NCBI RefSeq assembly: GCF_029531655.1
Contig: NZ_JANRMI010000003.1
Location: 248,001 to 312,000 of the forward strand
Direction: 5' to 3'
Source of the DNA: Bdellovibrio svalbardensis
Lineage (GTDB): Bacteria; Bdellovibrionota; Bdellovibrionia; Bdellovibrionales; Bdellovibrionaceae
DNA length: 64,000 nt
Under the pieces are notes generated by a model that was not told the DNA's origin, made no database searches, and saw only the letters and a program-made list of their open reading frames with translations. Positions 34,517-43,215 of the stretch are shown in pieces. The first letter of the stretch is position 1; every line of letters starts with the position of its first letter. Made by a program: the position numbers and the translations under genes.

Positions 34517-36100
34517 CTAAAATGGACCAGAAATATATCTTTGAATTGTCGTGTTCTGACCGTAAAGATCGTCAGCAAAGCGAATGATTCCGTCAGAACT
34601 CATCTGCGACGTCAAATAAGCCAAATACACCGGTATATATCGGTCTTTTTTCAGCGGCACTATGGTTGGTTTTGCAACGATTTCCCCAGGCTTCGCGACA
34701 ACGGCATCGATGGCCGCACGATTCCAAGGGGTGCCTTGCAAAATATATTCAGCCAAATCAAAAGGTTTTTCCAGACGAATGCAGCCGGAACTTAGCTGAC
34801 GCATGGGCTCGACGAACAGTTCTCGCTGATTGGTATCATGCATATAGACCGAGAATGAATTTGTTAACTCGAACTTCACGCCACCCAAAGCATTTCCCAA
34901 ATGGGGCTTTTGACGAATATAAATATCTGGCGCGACGGTCCCTTCGCTGATGCCCCACCAATCGATAGTCGAAGGGTCAATACGTTTGGTAAACGATTTA
35001 TTCCAAACTTCATAGTTGTGGGAATTAAAGTAGTTATTGATTTCCCAAGGCGGAAGATTTTTTATCTCCTCCACTTTGTCCTGCATGAAGATTGTCGGAG
35101 GTACGACCCAATAAGGATTGAAGATAACCGTCACGACCTCATCACGCATTGTGGGAGACTTCCTTGCCGGACGTCCATTAATTGTTCTAAATGACATCGT
35201 CACATTTTGATTAGGGGTTCTGTCCACCAAAGCAAAATAGGTCATAGCCAGATTTATGAAAATATAGCGCGGTTCGAACTGCTGCGGAAGCCAGCGCATT
35301 TTCTCCATATCAGCTTGCAACTGGCGGACACGATCCATGCAACTGACATTCAAGAAGGTCCACGTTCGGCCCCCTGGAGAAATCACCCCGTCGGGTTTCG
35401 CACGTAAATTCCACTGAATGTCATTGATCGCAGCCAAAACTTCGCCATCAAACAGATCATCCATAGAGGAAATTCGATAGCCCAGAAAACTCAGACGTTT
35501 TTTTATATCAATCAGAACTTTATTGCGCGTATTCAGCTTCAAATCTTTTTTGACTGGGACAATTGGCGTCCAAGCCCCATTCGTGCAGGCAGGATAAACC
35601 TTGCGCATGGCCTCCTTCACTGAAAGATAAGGAGGATTTTGGGGCGCCACTCCTTCGATCACCGAATCTGCACGTTTTCCAGAGGCCAACACCAAAGCTT
35701 GCAGCTGCTGCACTGAAATAAAGTTCTTCTTGATGAACTTCACATCAAAACCCAAGAGCTGGGGATCGACGCTTCCGGAATAGAGATCCTGCAAGAGCTG
35801 CAAGAAGCTCTGATTGGCACGATATTTCAAATCTTTGCTGAAGCTGCCACCACGCTGGTAGGCCCACTCCATATCGTCCGTCCAGTAAGTTTTTGGATTC
35901 AGTCCGTGTCCCCAAATTTTGAGCATCGCACTTCGCATATCATCAAGATACAGTTGATCAATTGTCGAATAGTAATCCGGTTGAGCGGCGTTTTGAGAGG
36001 CCGCTTGCTCTTCACTGGACTGCATTTGTGCGAAGGACGTTGTCTGGAAGATGACCGGTAGCATGAGAGACAGAACAGTTGTTGCTCGAAAAACACCCAT
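34517..36100 (-). CDS. YcbB-type L,D-transpeptidase
   Basis: A 527-aa secreted enzyme with signal peptide (VLSLMLPVIFQTTSFA). It has a peptidoglycan-binding-like segment near residues 190-250 (IKKRLSFLGYRI ... PDGVISPG) and a YkuD catalytic domain with YMHDTN and nucleophile Cys440 in SSGCIRLEKP. It would make 3-3 cross-links or attach lipoproteins in the wall. ATG at 36100 has AAGGAGGGG upstream; a GTG upstream of it is part of that ribosome site. Predators use such enzymes on prey or own wall; which applies is not shown here. Confidence 0.92.
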   Translation of the reverse strand: MGVFRATTVLSLMLPVIFQTTSFAQMQSSEEQAASQNAAQPDYYSTIDQLYLDDMRSAMLKIWGHGLNPKTYWTDDMEWAYQRGGSFSKDLKYRANQSFLQLLQDLYSGSVDPQLLGFDVKFIKKNFISVQQLQALVLASGKRADSVIEGVAPQNPPYLSVKEAMRKVYPACTNGAWTPIVPVKKDLKLNTRNKVLIDIKKRLSFLGYRISSMDDLFDGEVLAAINDIQWNLRAKPDGVISPGGRTWTFLNVSCMDRVRQLQADMEKMRWLPQQFEPRYIFINLAMTYFALVDRTPNQNVTMSFRTINGRPARKSPTMRDEVVTVIFNPYWVVPPTIFMQDKVEEIKNLPPWEINNYFNSHNYEVWNKSFTKRIDPSTIDWWGISEGTVAPDIYIRQKPHLGNALGGVKFELTNSFSVYMHDTNQRELFVEPMRQLSSGCIRLEKPFDLAEYILQGTPWNRAAIDAVVAKPGEIVAKPTIVPLKKDRYIPVYLAYLTSQMSSDGIIRFADDLYGQNTTIQRYISGPF

Positions 36101-36267
36101 GGCATTCCCCTCCTTCACTACTAAGATTTTCCTGCGATTTTCTTAGCGGCGTAAGAAGATTCTGGGCTGGGGGACTGAAGATTTCGAAAAGAAAATGACC
36201 ATTCCTGTTTAAAGTCAGCGAAAAATAGTTTGCCCGACATAGGACTCGACCCATGCTCGACAAAAAC

Positions 36268-36295
36268 AAAAAGGGAGCGAAAGCTCCCTTTTTTA
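36268..36295. terminator. bidirectional terminator downstream of gltA
   Basis: GGGAGC (36273-36278) pairs with GCTCCC (36283-36288) around GAAA, with A- and T-runs on both sides. On the minus strand it ends the gltA transcript after the palindromic repeat. Confidence 0.88.
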
Positions 36296-36316
36296 TGCGA
36301 AACAAAAATTACTTAA

Positions 36317-36439
36317 GGTTGGTCAAAAAGGTCCAGATGCAAGGCGGAGGGCCTTTCACGAAACGCAGGCGTGGCAGCGCCACGTCGGAGAGAAGTGAAA
36401 TGCCCGACAACGCTGTCAGATGGGCCTTTTTCACCGACC
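36317..36439. repeat. 123-bp palindromic intergenic element, copy 2
   Basis: The ends GGTTGGTCAAAAAGG and CCTTTTTCACCGACC are complementary at 13 of 15 bases. The element shares its ends and several internal blocks with 18754-18879. Like that copy it begins almost at a stop codon, here that of gltA (36442). Confidence 0.8.
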
Positions 36440-36441
36440 GA

Positions 36442-37581
36442 CTAGCGTTGGCTAGCGGGTGTCCACTTCAAACCCTCTTTACCAGCCCATTTTCCACGAG
36501 GACGGTAGATACGGTTGTTCGCGTACTGCTCGAACGCATGAGCGCACCAGCCAGAGATACGAGAAGCCGCGAAGATTGGAGTGAACAAATCAGTTGGGAT
36601 ACCCATTGAGAAGTACACAGTCGCAGAATAGAAATCCACGTTCGGCATCAAGCCTTTTTCTTTGTACATAGTATCGTCGATCAAAGTCGACATTTCGTAC
36701 ATGTGGTGCATTCCTGCGTCTTTAGTCAATTTGTCAGACATACCGCGAAGGATGCGAGCACGTGGATCGCCGTTTTTGTAAACGCGGTGACCGATACCCA
36801 TTACTTTTTCTTTCGCTTGCAAAGCGTCTTTTACAAATTGTTGAGCTTTGTCCATGTTGCCGATTTTTTGCAACATCAAGATCACTTGCTCATTCGCTCC
36901 GCCGTGCAAAGGACCCTTCAAGGCGCCAATTGCAGACACAACTGCAGAGTGAAGATCAGACAAAGAAGAAGCTGTTACGCGAGTCGCGAATGCAGAGCAG
37001 TTCAATTCATGGTCAGCATGAAGGATCAAGCAAGTATCCATTACTTTAACGTGTTCAGCGTTAGGCTCTTTACCACCGCCCAACATGTACATCATGTTCC
37101 AAGCGATAGATTTATCAGTCTTAGGAGCCACTGGCTCTTGACCTTTGCGGATTGCATCGAATGCGCAAAGAAGAGTTGTCATTTGTGCAGTCAAACGAAC
37201 TGATTTGCGCAAGTTTGCAGCTTCGCTGTTGTCGTTAGCATCAGCATCCCAGTGCGCCATCAAAGACACAGCTGTACGCAACCAACCCATTGGATGAACG
37301 TTTGTTGGAATGCCTTTTAGAACTTTGATAAACTCAGGGCTCAAAGCCATTTGGTTATGAAGCTCTGTAGAGAATTTTTGAAGTTCAGCAGCTGTTGGAA
37401 GTTTGTCGTTCCAAAGAAGATAAACAACTTCTTCATAAGTTGAGTTCGCAGCCAAATCATCAATCGTGTAGCCACGGAAATTAAGATTATCGCCAACGAT
37501 AAATGATACTTTCGTTGTACAAGCAACTACGCCTTCAAGACCTTTATCCAAAGCGCCTTCATAGATATTAACCTCAGCCAT
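36442..37581 (-). CDS. gltA: citrate synthase
   Basis: The first enzyme of the citric acid cycle, joining oxaloacetate and acetyl-CoA. The 379-aa protein (bacterial short or type II-like length) carries HADHELNCSAF, GPLHGGANE, GIGHRVYKNGDPRARIL and the C-terminal RPRG arginines for substrate binding. AAAGGAAA is upstream of the ATG. It is a single-gene unit, with the PP2C-like gene on the same strand ahead of it. Confidence 0.97.
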   Translation of the reverse strand: MAEVNIYEGALDKGLEGVVACTTKVSFIVGDNLNFRGYTIDDLAANSTYEEVVYLLWNDKLPTAAELQKFSTELHNQMALSPEFIKVLKGIPTNVHPMGWLRTAVSLMAHWDADANDNSEAANLRKSVRLTAQMTTLLCAFDAIRKGQEPVAPKTDKSIAWNMMYMLGGGKEPNAEHVKVMDTCLILHADHELNCSAFATRVTASSLSDLHSAVVSAIGALKGPLHGGANEQVILMLQKIGNMDKAQQFVKDALQAKEKVMGIGHRVYKNGDPRARILRGMSDKLTKDAGMHHMYEMSTLIDDTMYKEKGLMPNVDFYSATVYFSMGIPTDLFTPIFAASRISGWCAHAFEQYANNRIYRPRGKWAGKEGLKWTPASQR

Positions 37582-37667
37582 TTGAGTTTCCTTTCTGAGT
37601 TTTAAAAAAGAACAAACCAGTTTTATTAAAAGCTTTCAATAATGTCACGCACTGTCTACGGGCCGGT

Positions 37668-37703
37668 CTACACTCTGACTCCGTCGGGCCGGCCTCCACT
37701 CCG
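37668..37703. repeat. degenerate copies of the GTCTACxCTC palindrome family
   Basis: Between the PP2C-like gene and gltA lie CTACACTCTGACTCCGTCGG and a GGCCGG dyad, related to the ACTCCGAC-N3-GTCGGAGT family. They could fold into a stem on either strand. Confidence 0.5.
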
Positions 37704-37704
37704 G

Positions 37705-38598
37705 CTAGTTCTTAGCCAGCTTAATCACTCGATCTTTTACTTCGGTGACAATTAGAGTTTGATCTCTAACCGGGTCCTCTTTGCCAGTGTACTTTTGGTT
37801 GGCGTAAAGGATTTCATTGCGAAGTTCATGGACCCCTTGACGTGGGGCTTTCGAAATCGCCTCCGACAAGCCGTGTCCTCCCCAGGCAACACCCAAGGAA
37901 TTCTGGGAATTCTTAAGACCTTCTGTGGCAAGGATGAGTCTATCACGGGGGTTGAGTTGCACCGTGCGACTTTGAGGCTCTGTGTTAAAATCTCTTCCAA
38001 GGCTCGGTCCAGTCGCAAGAAGCTCCTGTAAGGAGTCCTTACCATAGACGGCCAGAAAGCCATCAATGATACCCACCGAACAATACTGAAACTCATAACT
38101 TCGGCGATCCACGATTCCATAAAAAATATTGGCCTTGTCGTCGTTCGCGATATTCGGAACCACTTCCTTGGCAAGCAGCGCCACAACTTTGTGGGCCTCA
38201 AGACCGCGACGAGCCTCGATCTGAGATGAAATCTTAATGATAACGGACAAGAGCAAAGACGAAAGAGAATAGCCGCTGGCGCTGGAAATCAATATTCCGA
38301 ATTTCAATTTGTCTTCATGCTCAAAGATATCGAAATAATCTCCGCCCGATCTGGTTCCCGCCAAAAACTTGGTGCTGAACTCAAAGCCTTGAACGTTCGG
38401 CAATTCAGTCGGCGACAAAAATTTTTGCAGAGACTGCGCCATCTTCAACTCTTGATTGGTTTGCGCGATAAGCTTCTCCAACGCGACATTGGCCTTTGAT
38501 AGCTCGAGACGATAACGATGCAGTTCGGCCTCTTTCACGGCGAGCTCGTGTTCCAAATCTGAAATGCGTTCCTTTAAAGAGTCTTGATCATTTGCCAT
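37705..38598 (-). CDS. PP2C/SpoIIE-like protein with coiled coil, probably degenerate
   Basis: The first ~60 residues form a coiled coil. The rest resembles SpoIIE/RsbU-type PP2C phosphatases: SGGDYFDIF (Asp87, Asp90) keeps metal ligands, but DVSGHG reads SASGYS (Asp to Ser106, His to Tyr110) and the TDG motif is TEG (Glu226); DQT near residue 280 is present. Two metal sites are thus disturbed. It may be an inactive partner or phosphoprotein-binding member. AGGATG precedes the ATG. Its targets are unknown. Confidence 0.82.
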   Translation of the reverse strand: MANDQDSLKERISDLEHELAVKEAELHRYRLELSKANVALEKLIAQTNQELKMAQSLQKFLSPTELPNVQGFEFSTKFLAGTRSGGDYFDIFEHEDKLKFGILISSASGYSLSSLLLSVIIKISSQIEARRGLEAHKVVALLAKEVVPNIANDDKANIFYGIVDRRSYEFQYCSVGIIDGFLAVYGKDSLQELLATGPSLGRDFNTEPQSRTVQLNPRDRLILATEGLKNSQNSLGVAWGGHGLSEAISKAPRQGVHELRNEILYANQKYTGKEDPVRDQTLIVTEVKDRVIKLAKN

Positions 38599-38811
38599 GC
38601 TACATCCTGCGTCCGCGCAAATTCAGCCGGGAAAATCCCGGCGCACAGGACTGTTATTTTAGAGTTTTTTTTTAGACGAGTCGCGCAGTTATCGCAGAAC
38701 AGGTAGTTCTTCAGCCTTAAGTCGAGACGGTTCAAAACAGATCACCTACATGGGGGATTCTATTTAATTGCTAAAAACCAGAGAATTTAGATTCACTTAT
38801 CGGGAGTCTAA

Positions 38812-40305
38812 ATGAAGAAATGCATTTATACGGGAGCCACCGGACTGACTGTCTTGATCTCCATGCTAATGGGTTGTTCCAACACAGTTAAAAATTTAGT
38901 CGTTGCCTCAACAGAGCCTGAAACTTCGATTTTCAATCCCGAAGGCACACTTGAATTTTTCAAAGAGATCAACCCAGGATCAAGTGCTGCTGATCCCGCC
39001 TCTTTCGCGATGTTGGGAAGCAACAAGTTTCTTTTTTATGCCAATGATGGCACCAACGGCGTTGAGCTGTGGGCTTCCGATGGAACTGCGGCGGGGACTG
39101 CCTTGGTCAAAGATATTTTCACGGGCCCATCCAGTTCCTATCCAGCCGGCTACACCATCCTTCAAGGAGTCAGCCCCGCAACGGCAGTCTTTAATGCCAC
39201 CTCTGCCACATCTGATTCGTCTCTTTGGAAAACTGATGGCACGACAAGTGGGACCGTTCAGATCAAAAATATCAGAACAGGTGCCACTGACGGCTTAATG
39301 AACTTTTTTTCTACGGCCAACGGTAAAGTTCTCTTTCAGGCCAATGATGGCAGTACTGGTGCTGAGCCCTGGGTCACAGATGGCACACTTGCGGGAACCA
39401 CACAGTTAGCAGACATCAATTCCGGGGCACTCGACTCAACCCCCTTTGGGCATCGTTCTATTGGAAACAATGAATATATGTTCTTGGGCAACACGGGAAG
39501 TCCGGCAATTCGTCAGGTTTTTAAAACCGACGGAGTCACTGTCTCAGATGTAAGGTCAGACTTTACCAAAAGCTGTACAATTCTGGGGGTTCCTGCCTTT
39601 GGATCGCTCGGCTCAGGAAAAAAAGTCTTTGCACAATGTGATGATGCCAACGGGAATGAACTATGGATCACTGACGGAACCTACGTGGGAACTCAGCTGC
39701 TAAAGGATATCAATCCAGGGACGTCAGGTTCAACTCCACAAGGATTCCAGGCTCTGCCCGATGGACGTGTTATATTTTTTGCGATCACACCGAGTACAGG
39801 CAGTGAGCTCTGGGTGACTGACGGCACGGAATCAGGAACGACTCTTCTGAAGGACATTCTGCCTGGCACAGGGTCAGGTGGCGGCAACGGCTTCACTGAT
39901 CTCAAAGACGGTCGATTTATTTTCCATGCGGCCGACGCAACCGGAAACTATGAACCGTGGATAACTGACGGAACTTTAGCGGGAACTCGCAAGGTCAAGG
40001 AAATCAATCCAGGGACCGCGGCTTCAAGTGCGGGGGGTGGATTTGCCCTTCTCAAGCCAGGAGTCGTGGTATTCTGGGCCAACGATGGTGTTCATGGCAA
40101 TGAACCCTGGATCTCAGATGGAACCGAGCAAGGCACAAAACTTTTGTTAGACACGATCGCCGGTGCAAGCACCGCTGTTTGGAATACAGGAAGTCCGCCC
40201 TTTGTATTTTCGTCGACCAAAATTTTCTTCAATGGTTGCGAAGGCACTGTTGCTTCGAATCCACCTCACTGCAAAGAGCTTTATTCTATCAATGTAAAGT
40301 ATTGA
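38812..40305 (+). CDS. lipoprotein with ELWxxDGTxxGT repeats
   Basis: The 497-aa product has a lipobox in SMLMGCSN and then seven or eight repeats of about 50 residues, each ending in a motif such as ELWASDGTAAGT, LWKTDGTTSGT, PWVTDGTLAGT, ELWITDGTYVGT or PWISDGTEQGT. Such repeats build beta propellers in surface proteins. Two cysteines in the last 25 residues may be paired. GGGAG precedes the ATG. Cell-surface location is inferred; binding partner unknown. Confidence 0.88.
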   Translation: MKKCIYTGATGLTVLISMLMGCSNTVKNLVVASTEPETSIFNPEGTLEFFKEINPGSSAADPASFAMLGSNKFLFYANDGTNGVELWASDGTAAGTALVKDIFTGPSSSYPAGYTILQGVSPATAVFNATSATSDSSLWKTDGTTSGTVQIKNIRTGATDGLMNFFSTANGKVLFQANDGSTGAEPWVTDGTLAGTTQLADINSGALDSTPFGHRSIGNNEYMFLGNTGSPAIRQVFKTDGVTVSDVRSDFTKSCTILGVPAFGSLGSGKKVFAQCDDANGNELWITDGTYVGTQLLKDINPGTSGSTPQGFQALPDGRVIFFAITPSTGSELWVTDGTESGTTLLKDILPGTGSGGGNGFTDLKDGRFIFHAADATGNYEPWITDGTLAGTRKVKEINPGTAASSAGGGFALLKPGVVVFWANDGVHGNEPWISDGTEQGTKLLLDTIAGASTAVWNTGSPPFVFSSTKIFFNGCEGTVASNPPHCKELYSINVKY

Positions 40306-40328
40306 ACCAGGTCTCTCACAGAAAAAAT

Positions 40329-40350
40329 CGGGCTTGATAAAACAAGCCCG
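40329..40350 (-). terminator. terminator after the trypsin-like gene
   Basis: CGGGCTTG (40329-40336) pairs with CAAGCCCG (40343-40350); on the minus strand ATTTTTTC follows. It serves the gene ending at 40375 and also separates it from the convergent ELWxxDGT gene. Confidence 0.8.
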
Positions 40351-40374
40351 AGCTATCTATCACCAGTTATAGAA

Positions 40375-41187
40375 CTACTTAGGCACGAGCTTCCCAATCG
40401 TTTCTGCGATCCAAGGCTTGTAAACATCAAGACGCGTGTAGATTGAAGTTCCATTGCAATCATGATTCGCGCCTTTGTAATGACTGACTCGGTTTGCAAC
40501 GCCAAATACTTTCAATCGATTTCCCACTTTCACAATCGCCGGCCCTCCAGAATCACCGAAGCAAATTCCGCGGCCGAGATCACGCTGACCGAATATCACC
40601 GTGCCCATCGACCAGGTTGTATCTGCCACCTTCAAGTTGATTCTTCGCAAAGTTCCACTCCCCCATTTCAAGCGGGGCATACTGATTCCATAGCCGGCGA
40701 CGACGATCGAAGTTCCCACTTGAAAGGCCGCATAATCATCCAAGAACTCAGCCGGGCGATAACCCTTTGGCAGTGCCTCGGAAATTTTTAAAATCGCAAG
40801 ATCATGCATGTCTCGATACATGACGTCCGGAATATACTTTGGATTCACTTCGATCCGCACCACCTTGCGAGAAGCCTCCCCACCGCGAACACCAAAAAGA
40901 ACTGTCACCGCCGAGGCCGGCGCCTTGTACACGCAATGAGCAGCCGTTAGAATCGTGCGAGGTCCCAAGATAGATGCCGAGCAGGTCGAATTGTTGTATC
41001 TGTTCTTTAAGAACACGGTCGTTGCCGCAATCGGATCCGAATCAGAAACGGTGTCACCACCATATATTCCTGGATTATTTTGAAGGTCGTTTGATGCATT
41101 CTGATTATTAGAAATATCGGAGGGATCAGCACAAGCGGATAGTAAGAATAAGGTCAATGCGCCAACTAAGAACTGGTGAAGCTTCAT
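40375..41187 (-). CDS. trypsin-like serine protease lipoprotein
   Basis: The 270-aa product has a lipobox in LFLLSACAD and the full chymotrypsin triad: His in LTAAHCV, Asp in MHDLAILK and Ser in FGDSGGPAIV. Disulfide cysteines flank these sites (STCSAS, CFGDSGG, HDCNG). The ATG at 41187 (second of ATGACCATG) has AGGAG at better spacing than the first. Secreted proteases of this kind are numerous in Bdellovibrio-type predators and may digest prey protein. Confidence 0.93.
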   Translation of the reverse strand: MKLHQFLVGALTLFLLSACADPSDISNNQNASNDLQNNPGIYGGDTVSDSDPIAATTVFLKNRYNNSTCSASILGPRTILTAAHCVYKAPASAVTVLFGVRGGEASRKVVRIEVNPKYIPDVMYRDMHDLAILKISEALPKGYRPAEFLDDYAAFQVGTSIVVAGYGISMPRLKWGSGTLRRINLKVADTTWSMGTVIFGQRDLGRGICFGDSGGPAIVKVGNRLKVFGVANRVSHYKGANHDCNGTSIYTRLDVYKPWIAETIGKLVPK

Positions 41188-41312
41188 GGTCATCTCCTGA
41201 AAGATTGCTGTGGCCCTTATAGCAATCCCTCAGAATTTATCAAATGACGAGAACGCAACTTTGCCGACGGATCTTTCGTTTCACACTTTTAACGAAAAAA
41301 AATAGAAGCGTG

Positions 41313-42479
41313 CTAGAACAGCTTCTCTATGACCGTCAGCTGCTCTTCTTCAGCCTTCAAGCGCGCTTGAATATGTTCCGGCACTTGGCCTTCCTTGAGA
41401 GTTCCCAAGCCTGCCACGTGATAACGAATTTCACTCAAGCGCTTATGCACTTTTCCCTTGGCCCAGGCCATGCTGGTAGTAGAGAAGAATTCCGGACGGA
41501 ACCATGATTTTGAAATGTACTTGGGCTCTTGCATCTCATCAACTTTGAACTGAACTGCAAAATGACCCCAGATCATCTGAGCAATGAATTGGAAAAGCAA
41601 AATCACGATGAACAACATCATGAACTGCAAACTCTTGTCTTGGAATGAAGCCATGCCGGTTGAGTATCCCAAATTCACAGTCTCTCTGACCACTCCCGCC
41701 ATTACCAAGCCAACAAAGGCTCCCAGTGAAGAGACCACAGCGAACTGTGTCCCCAAACGGCGACAATCTTGATTCAATGAACGAGTGTGCCACCAAAATA
41801 AAAGCATGCGCCCGATACGTTCCCCAGCAAGCAGCCCGATTGCACCGTTCAATGACAGGACATTCGTGAACAACAAACTGAGACCCAAAGCCAAAGTCCA
41901 AAATTCAATTTGTACAATCAAACTTAAAACAATTCCGGCAAGCAGCAGTCCCAGCATTGCGGGGAATCTTCCGTCTGCCAAAAAGAAGACCAAATCACTC
42001 TCGCCCAGTGTTGATTGCAAAATGCTGGAGTTGCGCAACATGATTTCGCCCCCCAACAAAAACAAACCTGTGAAGAAAATCCACTTCAGCACTTTATCAA
42101 CTTTCACAGAAACAAAAGGGCTTAGGAACATCAACGAGCACAGTCCCATCAGGAAAAGTCCGTTAAAGCTCATAAATAAAAATCCCAAAATCAAAACCCA
42201 CCAGGCTCCGAGGGTGCTGAGACACATGACCAAAGTGCTCGGTCGCAGCGCCAATACACGCAGATTATAAAGTCCCATACCGGCATATAAAGATTTTTGA
42301 GGGGAAGTTTCTAACAGCACGACATCAGCCGCACGAATAAACATAGTACCCAGATTCGTATCGAGACCTTTATCGAAAAACTTTTTTTGTAAGCCTGCGA
42401 AGAATTCCGCCGCATATTTCTGCGAAGTGGAAAGACCAAACATCATCAGGACAAAACTACCCAACCACATAAGAATCAT
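41313..42479 (-). CDS. multi-pass membrane protein of unknown function (388 aa)
   Basis: About nine hydrophobic segments are followed by an about 100-residue soluble C-terminus. The start WLGSFVLMMFGLSTSQKYAAEFF is reminiscent of Na/Pi-cotransporter repeats, but the match is weak and I do not assign a substrate. ATG at 42479 has AAGGAAAGGTGG upstream; a TTG seven codons earlier is open. It overlaps rsmJ by 23 bp and is the last gene of the polyprenyl operon. Confidence 0.65.
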   Translation of the reverse strand: MILMWLGSFVLMMFGLSTSQKYAAEFFAGLQKKFFDKGLDTNLGTMFIRAADVVLLETSPQKSLYAGMGLYNLRVLALRPSTLVMCLSTLGAWWVLILGFLFMSFNGLFLMGLCSLMFLSPFVSVKVDKVLKWIFFTGLFLLGGEIMLRNSSILQSTLGESDLVFFLADGRFPAMLGLLLAGIVLSLIVQIEFWTLALGLSLLFTNVLSLNGAIGLLAGERIGRMLLFWWHTRSLNQDCRRLGTQFAVVSSLGAFVGLVMAGVVRETVNLGYSTGMASFQDKSLQFMMLFIVILLFQFIAQMIWGHFAVQFKVDEMQEPKYISKSWFRPEFFSTTSMAWAKGKVHKRLSEIRYHVAGLGTLKEGQVPEHIQARLKAEEEQLTVIEKLF

Positions 42480-43215
42480 AGCGAACCACCTTTCCTTCAA
42501 ACGAGTGAATCACTCCAGGCAACAATTCTTCCGCCTTCATAGGACGTTTCACCACTACACGGCGCACAGGCCAAGTAAGGGCCTCTTTCAAAACCTCGGC
42601 GGCATCGGCATCATGTCCGACAAGATCCCGGAAGACCACCATCTCTTGTTTCGGCAATGCGGACTTCTTCTTGTGCGGATACATTGGATCAAAATAAATC
42701 GCATCAACATCCAACTTTCCTTTATTTTCACGCAAGAAAGTCAGAGCATCCGCAAAGTGCAGCTGATAGGATTTCAAATATTGTTTTTCTGTACGAGCAA
42801 AAGCCTCTTTAAGAAGAGCATACAAAACGGGGGATCTCTCCACTCCGATCACCTGAAAATTCAACTGCATTAAGAAAACGCTGTCGATCCCCATGCCCAC
42901 GGACAGATCCAAAACCTTGCGGCAACCCTTGGCGTACCCCAAGGCCTTGGCAATCAACTCATTCTTACCTTGATGACCGCGACGTTCGTAATCGAGATGG
43001 TTTTTATCAAAATCAATTTCCAGCAACCGCTTTTCAGCATCGCGGACATAGACACGATCACCCTCGACATGAAAACGAAAGAAATAGTCATCGATAGAGG
43101 ACGGATTCACGGGGCATTGAAAGAACTCCGCCCATTGAGCGGCCCTCACCAGGCCGGCCTCATCGGAAAGAATACAGATCTTTTTTGAATTTAAGCTATC
43201 AGATACCACAGACAT
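42457..43215 (-). CDS. rsmJ: 16S rRNA (guanine1516-N2)-methyltransferase
   Basis: The 252-aa sequence has a class I SAM site in VLDLSVGMGIDSVFLM and GVERSP, and the catalytic AIYFDPMYPHKKKSALPKQ of RsmJ (DUF548). It modifies the small ribosomal subunit. It overlaps the UbiA gene by 25 bp, so expression is coupled to the quinone genes. Confidence 0.92.
   Translation of the reverse strand: MSVVSDSLNSKKICILSDEAGLVRAAQWAEFFQCPVNPSSIDDYFFRFHVEGDRVYVRDAEKRLLEIDFDKNHLDYERRGHQGKNELIAKALGYAKGCRKVLDLSVGMGIDSVFLMQLNFQVIGVERSPVLYALLKEAFARTEKQYLKSYQLHFADALTFLRENKGKLDVDAIYFDPMYPHKKKSALPKQEMVVFRDLVGHDADAAEVLKEALTWPVRRVVVKRPMKAEELLPGVIHSFEGKVVRYDSYVVG

Larger units (their letters stand above)
36101..36441. 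other. gene-free stretch between the L,D-transpeptidase and gltA
   Basis: It holds a short perfect terminator (36273-36288) and the second copy of the palindromic element (36317-36439). The rest should contain the promoter of the L,D-transpeptidase gene. No gene is seen. Confidence 0.7.

Noticed and set aside
36442-37581. 2-methylcitrate synthase instead of citrate synthase
   Set aside because: No prpB or prpD neighbours are present; the sequence does not allow a firm distinction but context favours gltA.
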